This document shows, piece by piece, positions 47,354 to 58,702 of a DNA stretch of 64,000 nt. The stretch's first letter is position 1, and the number at the start of each line of letters is the position of its first letter. The stretch is from Acanthaster planci (Eukaryota > Echinodermata > Asteroidea > Valvatida > Acanthasteridae). The DNA lies in contig NW_019091362.1 of NCBI RefSeq assembly GCF_001949145.1, positions 490,655 to 554,654 of the forward strand. Direction: 5' to 3'. The notes under the pieces were generated by a model. That model had not been told where the DNA came from, made no database searches, and was given only the letters and a program-made list of their open reading frames with translations. The position numbers were made by a program, and so were the translations under genes.

Positions 47354-50300
47354 GTAAGTAACAAGCTCCTCTTACATGTACATCATAGTTGGAAGTCGGG
47401 CACCTGTCAGCCCAGTGTCAAAATTGTCCCAGTTTAGGAAGGAACCAGTGACAACAAATTGTTTAATCTGGCAACCAGAATTAGATGCCATCACTGTGGT
47501 GATGCCTGCACAGGTTGTGTCTTTCAAATATCCCTGAGACCACTACATGAACAGTTAAGGTGTTGTGACTTGGCAAATTGCATGCACCACTAAATACAGT
47601 GATGCCTCATTGAATTCGTCTGTAGTCATTTCAACTGGTACAACGTTGCGTTTCTTCTCTTTTTTCCATCTCTTGATTTACAACTGGATGTCTCTTCTCC
47701 ATCAAAGCCCTTATCAATTCTTCCAATTAAAAATGCTTCGATTCGATGATTGTGGTCCAACCTTAAAACTTCTGCCGATTAAGGAGTTGTGCCATTTGAT
47801 CGATTTGGTCAGAAGAGGCAGCAAACTATGATGACTTCATTGCCTTGTTTCCTCCCTCACCATGGTGCCATCTGTGTGATTTATTATTTTGCTTTACATT
47901 ACTTGTCCACTCGCCCGGTGTTCCTGTCTTGACTCTTTAAATCACCCCTCCAATTACAACATGGTCTGCCCCCTTCTCATCAATGCAATGAAAACAAGCG
48001 TTTGTTTGGGCTAGTATAAAATACGATCCACGGGATTGAATTAATATCACAGACAGGCCAGCTTGTACCACACATACTGTGCTCACCATTCCAAGTCCCT
48101 ATCAATTATTAAAACTTTTTCTTCCCCCCCCCATGCTTTGGCCAATGCCGGCAAGGACCCCGTTTGTTTCAGCAAGGACGCGTGCGATTTGGCCAGTAAT
48201 ATTTCATCGGTCCACGCTCTAATGCCTGCCTAAAGTGAATACTGGAGATGGAAGTTGGAGGCTGGAATGAGATTTTTTTTTAATTAAATGCCAATTATGA
48301 AATGGCTGGTAGCACTCGACAGGGCTATTGGATTACAGCATAGAGTGGATTTCATAGCCTGCCTGTGGCATTTCATTTGTAAGTTGATGTGCTGTTTGGA
48401 TGCCTATGGGACCTGTATGCATCACAGTTACTTTGTATCTATGTTTATTTGTGTACTGATGAAGAAGAGATCATTGACAGATAAATTGAACACTGTGATT
48501 ACACTCAACTGCAAAGTGCGAGTGAGAAAAAAGAGACAAAAGAAAGCAAGTTGAAGGAAAAGACAAACGAAGAAATCCTTGCAGCATCACAACTTTTTTG
48601 CACTTTGGTTTAACTACAAGTAGACGTTTGCGATGATCACGTAAGGTACATCTGCTTATACGGGTAATTAAGACAATACATAACTGCTTTTGTTCATAAT
48701 TACGCAGTGTATTTTAGTTCAAGATCTTTGTGGTTCTGGTTGGTTGTGGAGGAAAAAGAATAAAGAAAGAAAGCATTGTTCTCCTGAAAGATTCAAACTG
48801 TTTCGTTAAATTTTGTTTGATTCTGCACAGAATAAATATAGGTGATAAACCTTACTTTCTCCCTGTGACTGTTCAGAGGATTACAGTTGGGTTTTGTATG
48901 TTATCTGGAGTTTTTGTTAAGGTTTAATTTTTTGTTTATTAATTACTTTGTGTGTCCACTCATTTTTACTTCTTAGAATAAAACCTTCAGCTAATTTACC
49001 AACTGTCAGCTCTGACAAATGGGTTAATGAACCGAGAAAAACATGACATTTAGCCAAAGCAAAATCTTCCTCAGTGCAACCTGTTCTCAGTGGGCGAGCC
49101 ATCCCCTCAGCAACTAAAGGATTAACCTGCTTTTGTGTGATATAAATCAACTGGCAAGTTAATTATTGTGGGGGCTTTATCGACATGTTTTTGGTCAAAG
49201 TCTTGACTAATTTGGGGCGGCAGATGACAGAATTATCAGTTAGGAGGTCTGTGAATGGAAATGCCACGGCATGTTAGTTTGATCAATAAAGGTTTGGTAA
49301 ATGGGCCAGGTGGTTAAATGCTAACAAAATGTCATCTTGAAAGGATAGGGCCCGACCTGCTCCCCAATTTGTCCTTCTCCCCCCCTCGAGCTGAGAAAAT
49401 AAACCCCCGCATCTCTCTAATGTTAGAATCATGCCAAGACAGGAGGAATGAGATGTGATGGTTTGTAGGGCATGCGTGACTGCCAGTGTCCATGGGAGTG
49501 ACTGTCCAATGGTGTTAAGGGGTCTAACCAAGGATTGATCCAGAGCCTCGTTTTGGAGGCCAACATTTTTATGGGATGGGAGAAATGTCTGATTTGTGTG
49601 TGTGTGTGCATAGTCGTCATTGGCTCTCTCAAGTGTTGAGCTAAATTTGGGAACTTTTTACGCATTTTGAGGAGGTAAGGAAATGATATACATGTACTGT
49701 ACCCTCCAATCGCCCTTATTTTAAGGTCCATTTGTCCACCCCACCTCCAAAGAACCTCCAGTGGGTTTTGTCCTACAATAAAGTTATGCAGTCAGCCAAA
49801 CTTATCCTTTAACCTTGTGGTTGTTGTCACAAGGGTTTGTCTTTGAAGTGGAGGTTCCTTTCTTCTTTATTCTCCAGCACACCCCCCCCAAAACCCCTTT
49901 CTCCTGTTCCTTAATAATCAGGTCATCTTTAGTGGGAGGATCTAGGCAGTTAAATTTCAGAAAAGAGAGGACACAGCCTCATCTTTCGAGGCCTTCTCAT
50001 TGTCATCATCTCCATCTAGAAAACCGTACCCATTCATAAGAATGGTAGCCTGACAATTTCCAGGGTCAAGGGATGTGGCTGCACCGTGCTTGCATTCCTC
50101 AATTCCTGCCATCATTGAAAGCAAACACCCTGGGAAGATAGTCTTGTTTAAAGGCAGATTAGGTGAACCCCAACCTCCAGGATTAAAAAAGGCTTATGAT
50201 TTTGGGAGTGAGGATGTGTTGCTGGACACCATGAAGGGTTTTTCCATTCCTCACTTTTAAGGTCACACTTTTCTCCCAGTCAAGTTGGTCTAGTGACACC

Positions 50301-50582
50301 TGTCCTTCGGATGTATAACTTACAGGAATGTTTCAGTTTTTAAAATCAAACTTCTGGAAAATCTGATATCTTGTCAGATTCAAAGGGCTCTTCACTGGTT
50401 TTTCGTAAACTTAGTGTCTTTATATAGCTGTTCTCACATTCACCTGAATTAATTTGGACTGAAAGATTTCCACCTACAGATATATTCCTGTGTCTTTCTA
50501 GTTCTGTGTATTCTGCATGTACACATACCCAGCACTTGACACCCCTCTGATATAATTGATCATCCCATGGCAGTGACAAGTT

Positions 50583-50720
50583 ATTTGCATATTAACTTTC
50601 CCTAAACCCCGCCTTCCTCCTGCTGGCTCTCCCTTGTCCAGTCAAGCGAGGGCAGGCTTGGTGAGCCCTGTTTGTTATATAGGGGAGAACCCTGGTTGCA
50701 GCATGCATTCAGTCAGTCAG
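50583..50720 (+). promoter_or_regulatory. Core promoter of the peptide GPCR gene (predicted)
   Basis: In order there are an octamer ATTTGCAT (50583-50590), a GC box CCCCGCC (50607-50613), a TATA box TATATAGG (50676-50683) and an initiator-like TCAGTC (50709-50714), repeated immediately as TCAGTC/TCAGTG. TATA to initiator A (50711) is 35 bp, slightly long but workable. It lies 2.4 kb upstream of the receptor ATG on the same strand, with no other gene between. Assignment to the receptor is inference. It could drive another transcript. Confidence 0.5.
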
Positions 50721-52397
50721 TGCGTTGGGCAACCAATAGAGCCAGCTCCACCGTTATCTTTTACGCAGTAAAAGACAGAAGTATGTAGAAGTTCTTTGCC
50801 TCATTGCTTCTTGAGCAGAATTGAATGGACTGCATACAGTTCAGCTGGGAACATTGACTAAAAGGTGGAGAATCAGCAGCCAGTATCTTACAGTTCGATG
50901 CCAGAAACTGTTTTCTTGGACAGCACCAGTGTGGGGACTCGACCAACCCAGGAAACATGGTTGTCTTCTCTCATCAGTTTTGAACTTTTTTAAGCTTCTC
51001 ATTTACGCTGATTGCACTTGCTAATCATGCTGCCCTGCTGGGAACTTGAATGGATGACAAGTAGTGCAAAACAGCATTGGCGGTTCTCTCAAAAAACTTC
51101 ACAGTGATTGTCAAATTATCCAAAAGAGATACCTAGACTGGAACGGCACATGTGCGTCAGAGTAAAACGACATGAATGGTTTTCATTATCATTCTCAGCC
51201 CAGCTCCCACAAGACTGAATGCGGTTTTTGAAATATGCCCTAAATTACCAGCATCTTCGATGTGTTAGTCAGCATGAATCTCTGAGTGCAGAACTATGCA
51301 CAGTGGGACAGACAAAGCCTTGCCCATGCTTTTCAACGAACCTCACTACATGACGTAGCGATACTTTTCTGATTAAGAACGTGAATTTTATCCGTCTATT
51401 GACCCAACAAAAGCACTGCTGCCATCCTGTGATTGGTTTACTGACTGCGACGAGCATCCTTCCGTTTTGTTGGCATCTGAAGAGAAAATCCTGTAACACG
51501 ATCTCAACTGTTGTACTTGATGATATGCCAGGTCATAGACGTCACCTCTGCCAAAGATAATCCTCCAAGCCGTGAAGTTACATATTCCAGGCCAAGCATT
51601 TACTGTAAAAACACAGCACCAGCCGACCCACGGGGTGTTTGTTCCCAGCACTGACTGGAAACTACACGCTGTGAGATCCTGTGTCCTTTCAGATGCTATT
51701 TAAATCACCTACGATTCTAAGGTTTCAGCAGTCTGCCGTTGGTGTTTGAATGTTACTCCGAGGGAGGGCTATTTAGACCGAGCTCCTTCATTGTTGAGTC
51801 ACATGTGTACAATTGATCCCGGTTAAAACTTCTACTTCATGGTTTGCCTGCAAGAAGTCTGTCACGTGCAGGGACAGCCAGTTTTCCAGTTTTGCTTTGT
51901 ATTTCAGACTAATTTTTGCATCCATCCATTTGGAGGGAATGTTTTCAACCAGGCAAACTAGAGGAAAGCGACATTAAGGCTCACTCGCCCAGTGACAGTA
52001 GACGGCTAACTTGATCTATCGCACGGGGTAATCAATTTAACATTGATCCTATCGACGAGTAAGTCAATCAGTCTTTTACCAGTGGCCGGTAGCAAACGTT
52101 GGATCCTCCATCATTACTTTCAAAGCTGCCCGTATGAAGCAGTGGACGTGAGTATATATTGCCAACCCATCTGCTGCTACAGTGAAGCATACCCCCCCAC
52201 AAACAGATGCTAATGAAATCCCTATCATCACTGTCCATTGAAATCAGCCCAATGGGCTGCTTTTTTTGCAACTGTGACAAGAGAATTGAAGACAGTTCAT
52301 TTTACTGGAAATTGTCGCCCTCAGCCGGACACAGTTCTCCTTCCGTCAGAAGAAGCTGAAGTACATGCATTTTCCTCAAACTATTTTTACCCTGCAG

Positions 52398-52559
52398 GGG
52401 AAATTTGAAAAAAAGTGTAAAGAGCTTGAAAATCAGGAGGAGAACAGATCAAATTCTCTCTACCCATTAGCCCCGGGATTTTTCAACATTGTGCAAACGG
52501 CTGCAATTATCACAAACATCTTCGGCACTTTCTCTCTCTCTCTGAAGCCAGCCTTGGTG
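52398..52559 (+). other. Candidate 5' UTR exon of the GPCR gene, 162 bp without ATG
   Basis: A good acceptor (ctatttttaccctgcag|GGG) and a strong donor (CTTGGTG|gtaagt) define 162 bp. It reads open in one frame (54 codons, phase 0/0), starting GKFEKKCKELENQEEN, but I see no ATG in any frame. A 5' UTR exon is favoured over a coding one because it sits between the predicted promoter and the receptor exon, which has an in-frame stop (TGA 53127-53129) before its ATG. The matching acceptor could be at 53110 (gggcatattag|). If it is coding instead, it belongs to an unrecognised gene. Confidence 0.4.
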
Positions 52560-53153
52560 GTAAGTGCTTTCTGTGTATTGACAGAGCAGTTTGGGTTACT
52601 TTCATTTGTCCCCTGCCCTCTGCAGATCTTGAAATGTTGCTGAGAAAAACAGACTTGAACAAAATAGTGACCAATCTGTGTTTTCACTTCCTAAATGATC
52701 AGCTCAACCGCACTGATTGACTACTTGTTTCACAGTCTCTGCTCCTGAGAAACTCCGGTATCAACCAATTTCACAGATCAGTTTGTCATTTCATCCAGTC
52801 TCCCACTAAACTAACAAACACGACGGCCTGCATAATGAACCACGACGTGTAAATTACACATACTGTTAGTCTTCAGTAACACACTGTGGAGCTAGAAGAA
52901 CTGAACAAAAGTCAGTGTTGGTCACAGATCCTGTTGACTCTGGAGAAGTTTTACCCGCCCTTTGTCCCTTGTCCAAATATGTTATTGTATATGTCAAAAT
53001 CAAGTCTTTGCCATATGCTTGTTGACTACGGTGAACAAACAACCACCAGAAGAGATTCACACAGGTTTTTGGGGCTGAAAATATTTGTTGCCACTGACTG
53101 GGCATATTAGTGAAAACTGTCAGACTTGAGTGAAGTTTGTGATTGTATTAAAC

Positions 53154-54332
53154 ATGGCATTGGAGAAAGCCTCAAGCATCATGTTGACCACCACGGGATA
53201 CACAGAGGAGCTGGCATTGGGAATGGGATTGAACAACTCAGATTTGGATGCTCCACACCCCTTATCAGGCCTTCAGGGTGTGTCCTTCATCGTGACATGT
53301 ATCCTGTGCAGTATGGGATTGATTTGTAATGGCTTCATCATTGTCATACTGATCCGATTCCCCAACATGAAGACCCTAGCCAATAACTTCATCCTTAACC
53401 TGGCCCTGGCGGACTTCTTCTTCATGATCTCCTACTTGTTCATGGGCCACCAATTTAAAGTTGGTCAGTGGGTCTTTGGCACCTTCCTGTGCCGTTTGAT
53501 TGTGCCCTATGATGCCATGACCCAGTTCGTGGTCATCGACTTTGTCATGATCATGAGTGTGGATCGCTACTTTGCCATCTGCCTTCCCATCAAGTCCATG
53601 AATTTCCGTACCTTGCGCAATGGCCGCATCACAAGCGGGGTAATATGGTTGGTCGCGATACTCTCCACACTGCCCATGTGGATCTACACCGATCATGTTT
53701 GCTTTGTTGACAAGTGCGTGTGCCTGGCTAAGGTCTCATCTGCTCCCATTGAAGAATCCAACAACCGCTGGTGGATCATCTACACTGTCATCATCGGATT
53801 CTGTGTACCGCTGGTCATTATTTGTATCTGCTACCTTCTTATCCTTCACCAGCTCTTGATCAACCCAATGCAGGATTCTAGCTGTAAGAACACCAGCCGA
53901 CGAGCTGCTCGTCGGGTGGCCATCCTGGTCATCTGCATCATCATTGTCTTCATCCTCTGCTTTCTCCCCTTCTACGTGGTCCAGTTTATCATCACCACCT
54001 TGGAGTCCCACACTAATGCCCTAGCCATATCCAGCATCATAACCTTGCATCTCATGTACTCCCACAGCATTATAAATCCCATTGTCTACACACTGGTGGG
54101 TGAGAACTTCCGCAAGAACATTGCCTTCATTTGCTGCAGGCGGCCACGCAATGCTACCGGTATGTATTCCCGCCAGAGTAGCATGCGTACGTCAAGCTTT
54201 CACAGTCGCCGCATGCGCAACTCCCTGAAATCCACCAACAGCAACGATCCGGCAGGTTTGCGCCCCCACAATGGGTACTATGTCCATCTGGACACCAGCC
54301 AACACCGTGGTGCCAGGGAAGATCCAGTGTAA
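53154..54332 (+). CDS. Class A peptide GPCR, MCH/somatostatin/allatostatin-C receptor-like
   Basis: One exon encodes 392 residues. The start is the ATG at 53154: A at -3, G at +4, with an in-frame TGA at 53127. The extracellular N-terminus has a glycosylation site (N27). Seven helices carry the class A landmarks: N59 in TM1, D87 in TM2, C113 at the top of TM3, D120 in TM3 (YDAMTQF, where MCH receptors have MDANSQF), DRY 137-139, W165 in TM4, P219 in TM5, CFLP 269-272 in TM6, and NPIVY 308-312. Then come helix 8 with Cys 327-328 (probable palmitoylation) and a Ser/Arg-rich tail. The peptide-receptor gamma group fits best: LPFYVVQF in TM6, and GHQ in TM2-ECL1 where MCH receptors have IHQ. It should couple a peptide ligand to G proteins at the plasma membrane. 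The toggle Trp 6.48 is Phe270. ECL2 has three Cys (183, 188, 190). MCH-type versus somatostatin/allatostatin-C type is not settled. Confidence 0.9.
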   Translation: MALEKASSIMLTTTGYTEELALGMGLNNSDLDAPHPLSGLQGVSFIVTCILCSMGLICNGFIIVILIRFPNMKTLANNFILNLALADFFFMISYLFMGHQFKVGQWVFGTFLCRLIVPYDAMTQFVVIDFVMIMSVDRYFAICLPIKSMNFRTLRNGRITSGVIWLVAILSTLPMWIYTDHVCFVDKCVCLAKVSSAPIEESNNRWWIIYTVIIGFCVPLVIICICYLLILHQLLINPMQDSSCKNTSRRAARRVAILVICIIIVFILCFLPFYVVQFIITTLESHTNALAISSIITLHLMYSHSIINPIVYTLVGENFRKNIAFICCRRPRNATGMYSRQSSMRTSSFHSRRMRNSLKSTNSNDPAGLRPHNGYYVHLDTSQHRGAREDPV

Positions 54333-54971
54333 TTACGTGTAAATTATGTAAATTAATGTACATCAAATAGCACTTTAACTTGTACATTTCATATAAAAAA
54401 TAATGTTTAGATAGTACTTAAAATCTCGAGTGCCATGTACAGTACATGTGTATTTCTAGTTGCTTGAAAAGTGGCTTTTTATATGTAAATAAGGCAGCAA
54501 GTTATTTAAAAAAGTGAATGTACATGTATAATGTAGTTATAACCTAAAACGAAGATACAGTACGAGGTTGAAGTGCCAAAATCATTCAATACCGGTATGT
54601 AGCGCCACACGTAGGTCACATTTTCCATGAACTGCAGTCACTTTTAGTATATTTGGGTGTTATTATTGTATTTTTGCCCATTGATTTGTGCTAGTTGTGT
54701 TGTTGTTAAAAGTTTGTTTACGATTTTGGCATGGAAATGGACTGTCCAGCATGGCAGTCTACTAAGCCTAACTTTTTTCTCAGCAGAAATCAGTCACCAA
54801 CCCAAAACCACCTGATTTTTTTTTAATTTGTAGTTCCCCGTTTGATGATGTTAGCTTCAGTCAATTAAGAACAAAGCATATGTAGCTGAGCAGTGTCTCC
54901 TATTTGTGGGCTGTATGAGATCAGGAGCTGGTCTGTTCCATTTGGAATGAGATTCAGATTTTCAGAATAAA
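54333..54971 (+). other. GPCR 3' UTR with candidate polyadenylation signal AATAAA
   Basis: AT-rich non-coding DNA after the stop. The first canonical AATAAA is at 54966-54971, followed by a TG-rich stretch (gatatgtgcctgtgcttc). It contains several TACATGTA-like motifs and a TACCGGTA at 54591. Later AATAAA-like signals exist, so the true end is uncertain. Confidence 0.35.
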
Positions 54972-57900
54972 ATTTTGAAATCTGATATGTGCCTGTGCTT
55001 CTTATAGAGTACTGAAGTGCATAGGTCATGTGCACATTTGTGTGCAAAAGGCTCTGGTGCAAGAACCAGTATGTTAAACCAACATGCTCCACCTCTCCAT
55101 TTCGTTTGGACTGCACTTCCAGGTTCAAAATGACATCACACTTTGGTACTCTATAGGGCATAAAGTTCTCTCCTTGTAACGATTTTCTTTTCAATTCATG
55201 TTTGTTCAAAAACATGGTTTTTATGGTAGATAATGCTTAACAGATGTGTATATGTACCTGTACATGTGTGTTGTTTTCGATTTTGTGAAAGGGGTTGGGA
55301 CCAACAAGCACAGGCAAACCTTCCAATGTTCCCCACATTTCCACAAAGGATCTTGTAAATATGTACATTGCAAAATTTCACATAAAGTGCAACTTCAAGT
55401 AAATATGTGTAATTATCTTTGATCGAAAAGCTTTGCTTGGTGTACAAGGCATGAAAAAAAGAAAAGTCGTCATGGTGTACTCTGAAAGCAGAAATCAGTG
55501 TAATAAGTAAATATTATGCACAATAATTATACACAAATTTTGAAGCCAGTATGCTCTAGAAAATCTTTACGCCTAAATGTATCCTGGAGTGACTTTGTTT
55601 TCACATTATACACGTAGTCCAATCTGCAACAATCTCTCCAATCTCAGTTCCCCACTAATGGCTGTCTCCAACACTCTCCAAATGACATTTAGAGTGGGAG
55701 TTCTGTAGGGGTCAGCCAGTGAAGCTTTCTGTAGAGATTGATGTCCAGAATTTTTACAGGTTCAAAGAATCTGCCGTTGGATCATTGTGTGTAATTTTGT
55801 TGGATCCAGGAAGCTGCTTCTTCAAGTTGTCGTTGAGTTGGGGTGACAAGTATCTCATGATTCCAAAGTTTCAATGTTTAAGGTGAAAACTATGTTTAAG
55901 CATGTGTTCTTTAAGAATTGGGTAAAAAGGTACATTAACTCGTCTGGCAAGGTCACGTGCATCCCATGTCTCCATAAAAGGTAACTGACGTCTGACCAAA
56001 CAAACTAGTCAATATCTTTATTAATTTCTCTAGAAATGCCAAAACGTCTGTCAGTTTACGTCCATGTAGCTCAGAGGTTTCAAATCAATACAACTCTTAG
56101 TTGAAATATGTAAGATTTCATCACAGAATTTACTATTTCTGACATCCTAGTTGGGTGCAGGATGTACGTGTACATGTATACAAGAATTAATCAATGTAAG
56201 TTGCATAAAGGTTCTGTCTACCGGGTTTGTCAGATACACAAAGTAATAAAAATGATTGAAAGTGTGCAGTAGTGTAAATCTTATAAGATATGTAAATTGT
56301 AAAAAATAGATACTTCTATTGACAAAAATATATATGTGATTTTGTTTTTATGTACTATGTTGAACAAAGAGTTCTATATGTGAGGAACATTTAAAAATCT
56401 GGCAGCTAATAAGTTATGATGAACTGTGGCATATTATTATTGACTGTAAGTGCAAAAATTGCAACTAAAAGTAAGAAGGATGGAAAAATTGAGAGTAGGC
56501 TTTTTATTTGAGACAGATCAAGTGAGGTACTGGATCATGTGTCAAAGTACAGGTTAATTTTGAAGTCAGTGTGAAGCCTGAAAAACTTATTGGTTGATTG
56601 CATGAATTACACCGCAATATTCATCTTTTTTTCCATTGAAACACTCAGTACTGTGACAAATATCCATACTCTCACATCTTATGCTCACAAAATTTCCAGA
56701 TTTTTCTAAAGGTGGCCCCCCTTTCCTTTTTAATTGAGTTTGTTTATAGAACTTTTGTCATCATTAACATTCAAACTTGTTAGTTTTTCCTGTCGCTTCC
56801 CTGGGTTTTGAAAGAACAATTTTTTGTGTTTTTTTTTAATAACATGAAGCAAATTTGACAATCCAGCTGCTCTTTGCAGTTTGACCAATGGATGACAGTG
56901 TAAATCTGTGAGGCAGTGGTAATGTAGGCCTACAGATAGTATGACCAGTGTGACATTAAAAGTATATTCCATACATGTACCCTGTAAGAACCGTACAATG
57001 ACCTACAGTACCCCTTACTTGCCCTGAAGGGTATGTGTTAGAAAGCTGTCAGCTGGAAAGAAAAAAAAAACGCTTGCCGTAACCTGCCAGATTCATGTGT
57101 ATTTCTTGAGCTCGGTTGTGGTTGTTGGAAAGCCAGCGTCAACATGTACCCCCCCGTAGCTGTATGCATGTGGGTATTATGTTCCTCTGCACAGCACCAG
57201 TTTCATGTACTGCTGAAATGGGTTAGAATAACACAGATCCAGGTGAAATTTCCTGGAGGCTTTGTACTCCATCAAAGGATTAAGTCCCCAATCCCCTCCT
57301 CCCTCCCCCCCCACCATGTCTGACAAGGCTGGCCACTGAATTGACTTCTCTGATTCCGATTGGAGAATGGGGCTGTGGAAGATTGTGGTTTATCTGGAGC
57401 AAATGTATTGTGTGTCTAGTGTAAATGTTGCAACTCAAGGAGATAAGGACGCAAACAAGAGTGGGAGGGGAAAGGTTATGAGTGTTTGTGTTGGGCGGTG
57501 TGCTTGGGTGTTAGTGTGAGTCTCCATGTGGAGAGAGTGTTGAGGACAGAGAGTTTAGGCTCATCACGCAAAGTGAGTTTACAGACATGTTGCTAGTTCT
57601 GTCAGGGTGTATCAATGCAGCAACTGGTCTGCAGGAGAGGACGCTGAATATCAATGTAAATTAGAATCAACTCTCCACCCACCTTCCCTGGCAAAGTTCA
57701 TGCTCAGAGCATTTTTCAAGCACAATGAAAGTTTGTGATATCAAACACCTTGGCACAAGCGTTAAACCCCAGTGCTTTGGTTAACCTGACCCAATCAGAT
57801 GGCCTCCCGAGAGCGGATGCCCGACAAAGAGATGTGTGGGAAGGACGGAAGAGCCAGAGTAGAGTGTCGAGGAGATAAAGAAAGAATGAATGGCCAGAGA

Positions 57901-58665
57901 GATGATGGAATTGTATTAGGAGGGAATTTGGAGTTAGAGGAAATTTCAAAAGAAACTGAAAGAAGGTTGTAGAGTATCCTAGGTTCCATTAGTGCTGAGA
58001 GTTTGGGTAATAATGGATGCAGAATTCTCTCACTTTTACTTTTTGGGGGAAGGTAGGTCGAGGACTGTGAGATAATAACATTGGTGTTTGCATGAGAAGG
58101 AAAACCTTGACACTAAAGTTAATGTAGGATGTACATGTACAATGTACTTGATATTCCAGTCTGTGGTTTAGTAATCTATCCAGACATATATATTAGCAGT
58201 ATCTATTAAGTGTGCAGAATGCATTGCTCAGTGTGTGGAACAGCAATTTCAAGTCATTTTCAGACAAATGATTTCAGGAAGCCTGTTTTTTTTTCTCGTA
58301 GTTCACTGTTGCCAGTGTAAATGTCACCAAGACACTAAGTGCGCCTCTTCTACTGTTTGCCCATGAGTGATAAATTTGTTTAAAAACTCGCCACTGGTAG
58401 GGTACATTGTTTGAATGTTAATAAAACTCTATGATGTGGAGAATTGTATTACTGTGTCCACATTGACATATGTTATTGGTTTCCAGGTTTTTTTTTTTTT
58501 GCAGTCGGTAATAGAAATAGTTTACTCATGCGAAATTAAATTGTTAGGGACTGTTTGCTCATCTGACTAATCTTAAGGAAAACTTTCTTTCATGAGATTT
58601 TCTTTTTTTTTAGTATTTTCTCATTTCCTGACATCACAGGAGATGTAGTTGGTTACGTACAGGAG

Positions 58666-58702
58666 AATTCTATTACAGTTATTTCTTAACTGTAATAGAA
58701 TT
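58666..58702. repeat. Perfect 16-bp stem hairpin, 5-nt loop
   Basis: AATTCTATTACAGTTA (58666-58681) pairs exactly with TAACTGTAATAGAATT (58687-58702). Confidence 0.85.

Larger units (their letters stand above)
24082..50580. other. Long non-coding stretch, likely neurabin intron plus receptor upstream DNA
   Basis: No exon with recognised homology was found here. It contains three mobile-element relics (24121-25804, 27220-28395, 30938-31634), small tandem repeats, one 59-bp foldback, and isolated regulatory-looking sites (CTCF-like at 28598, CRE pairs at 38425 and 38445). TACATGTA motifs are much sparser than left of 24 kb and nearly absent from about 46 to 50 kb. Poly-A, poly-T and poly-C runs are common. 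Confidence 0.5.

Noticed and set aside
53130-53153. Earlier GTG start for the receptor
   Set aside because: Eukaryotic initiation at GTG is not expected. The ATG at 53154 has strong context and follows an in-frame stop at 53127-53129.
53376-54011. Minus-strand frames of 91-106 codons
   Set aside because: Antisense shadows of the GPCR coding sequence (Asp/Gly/Gln-rich complement of membrane helices).
54865-55215. Minus-strand frame of 116 codons just after the receptor
   Set aside because: It looks somewhat protein-like, but I recognise no family, and it overlaps the likely receptor 3' UTR and poly(A) signal. Not enough to call a gene.
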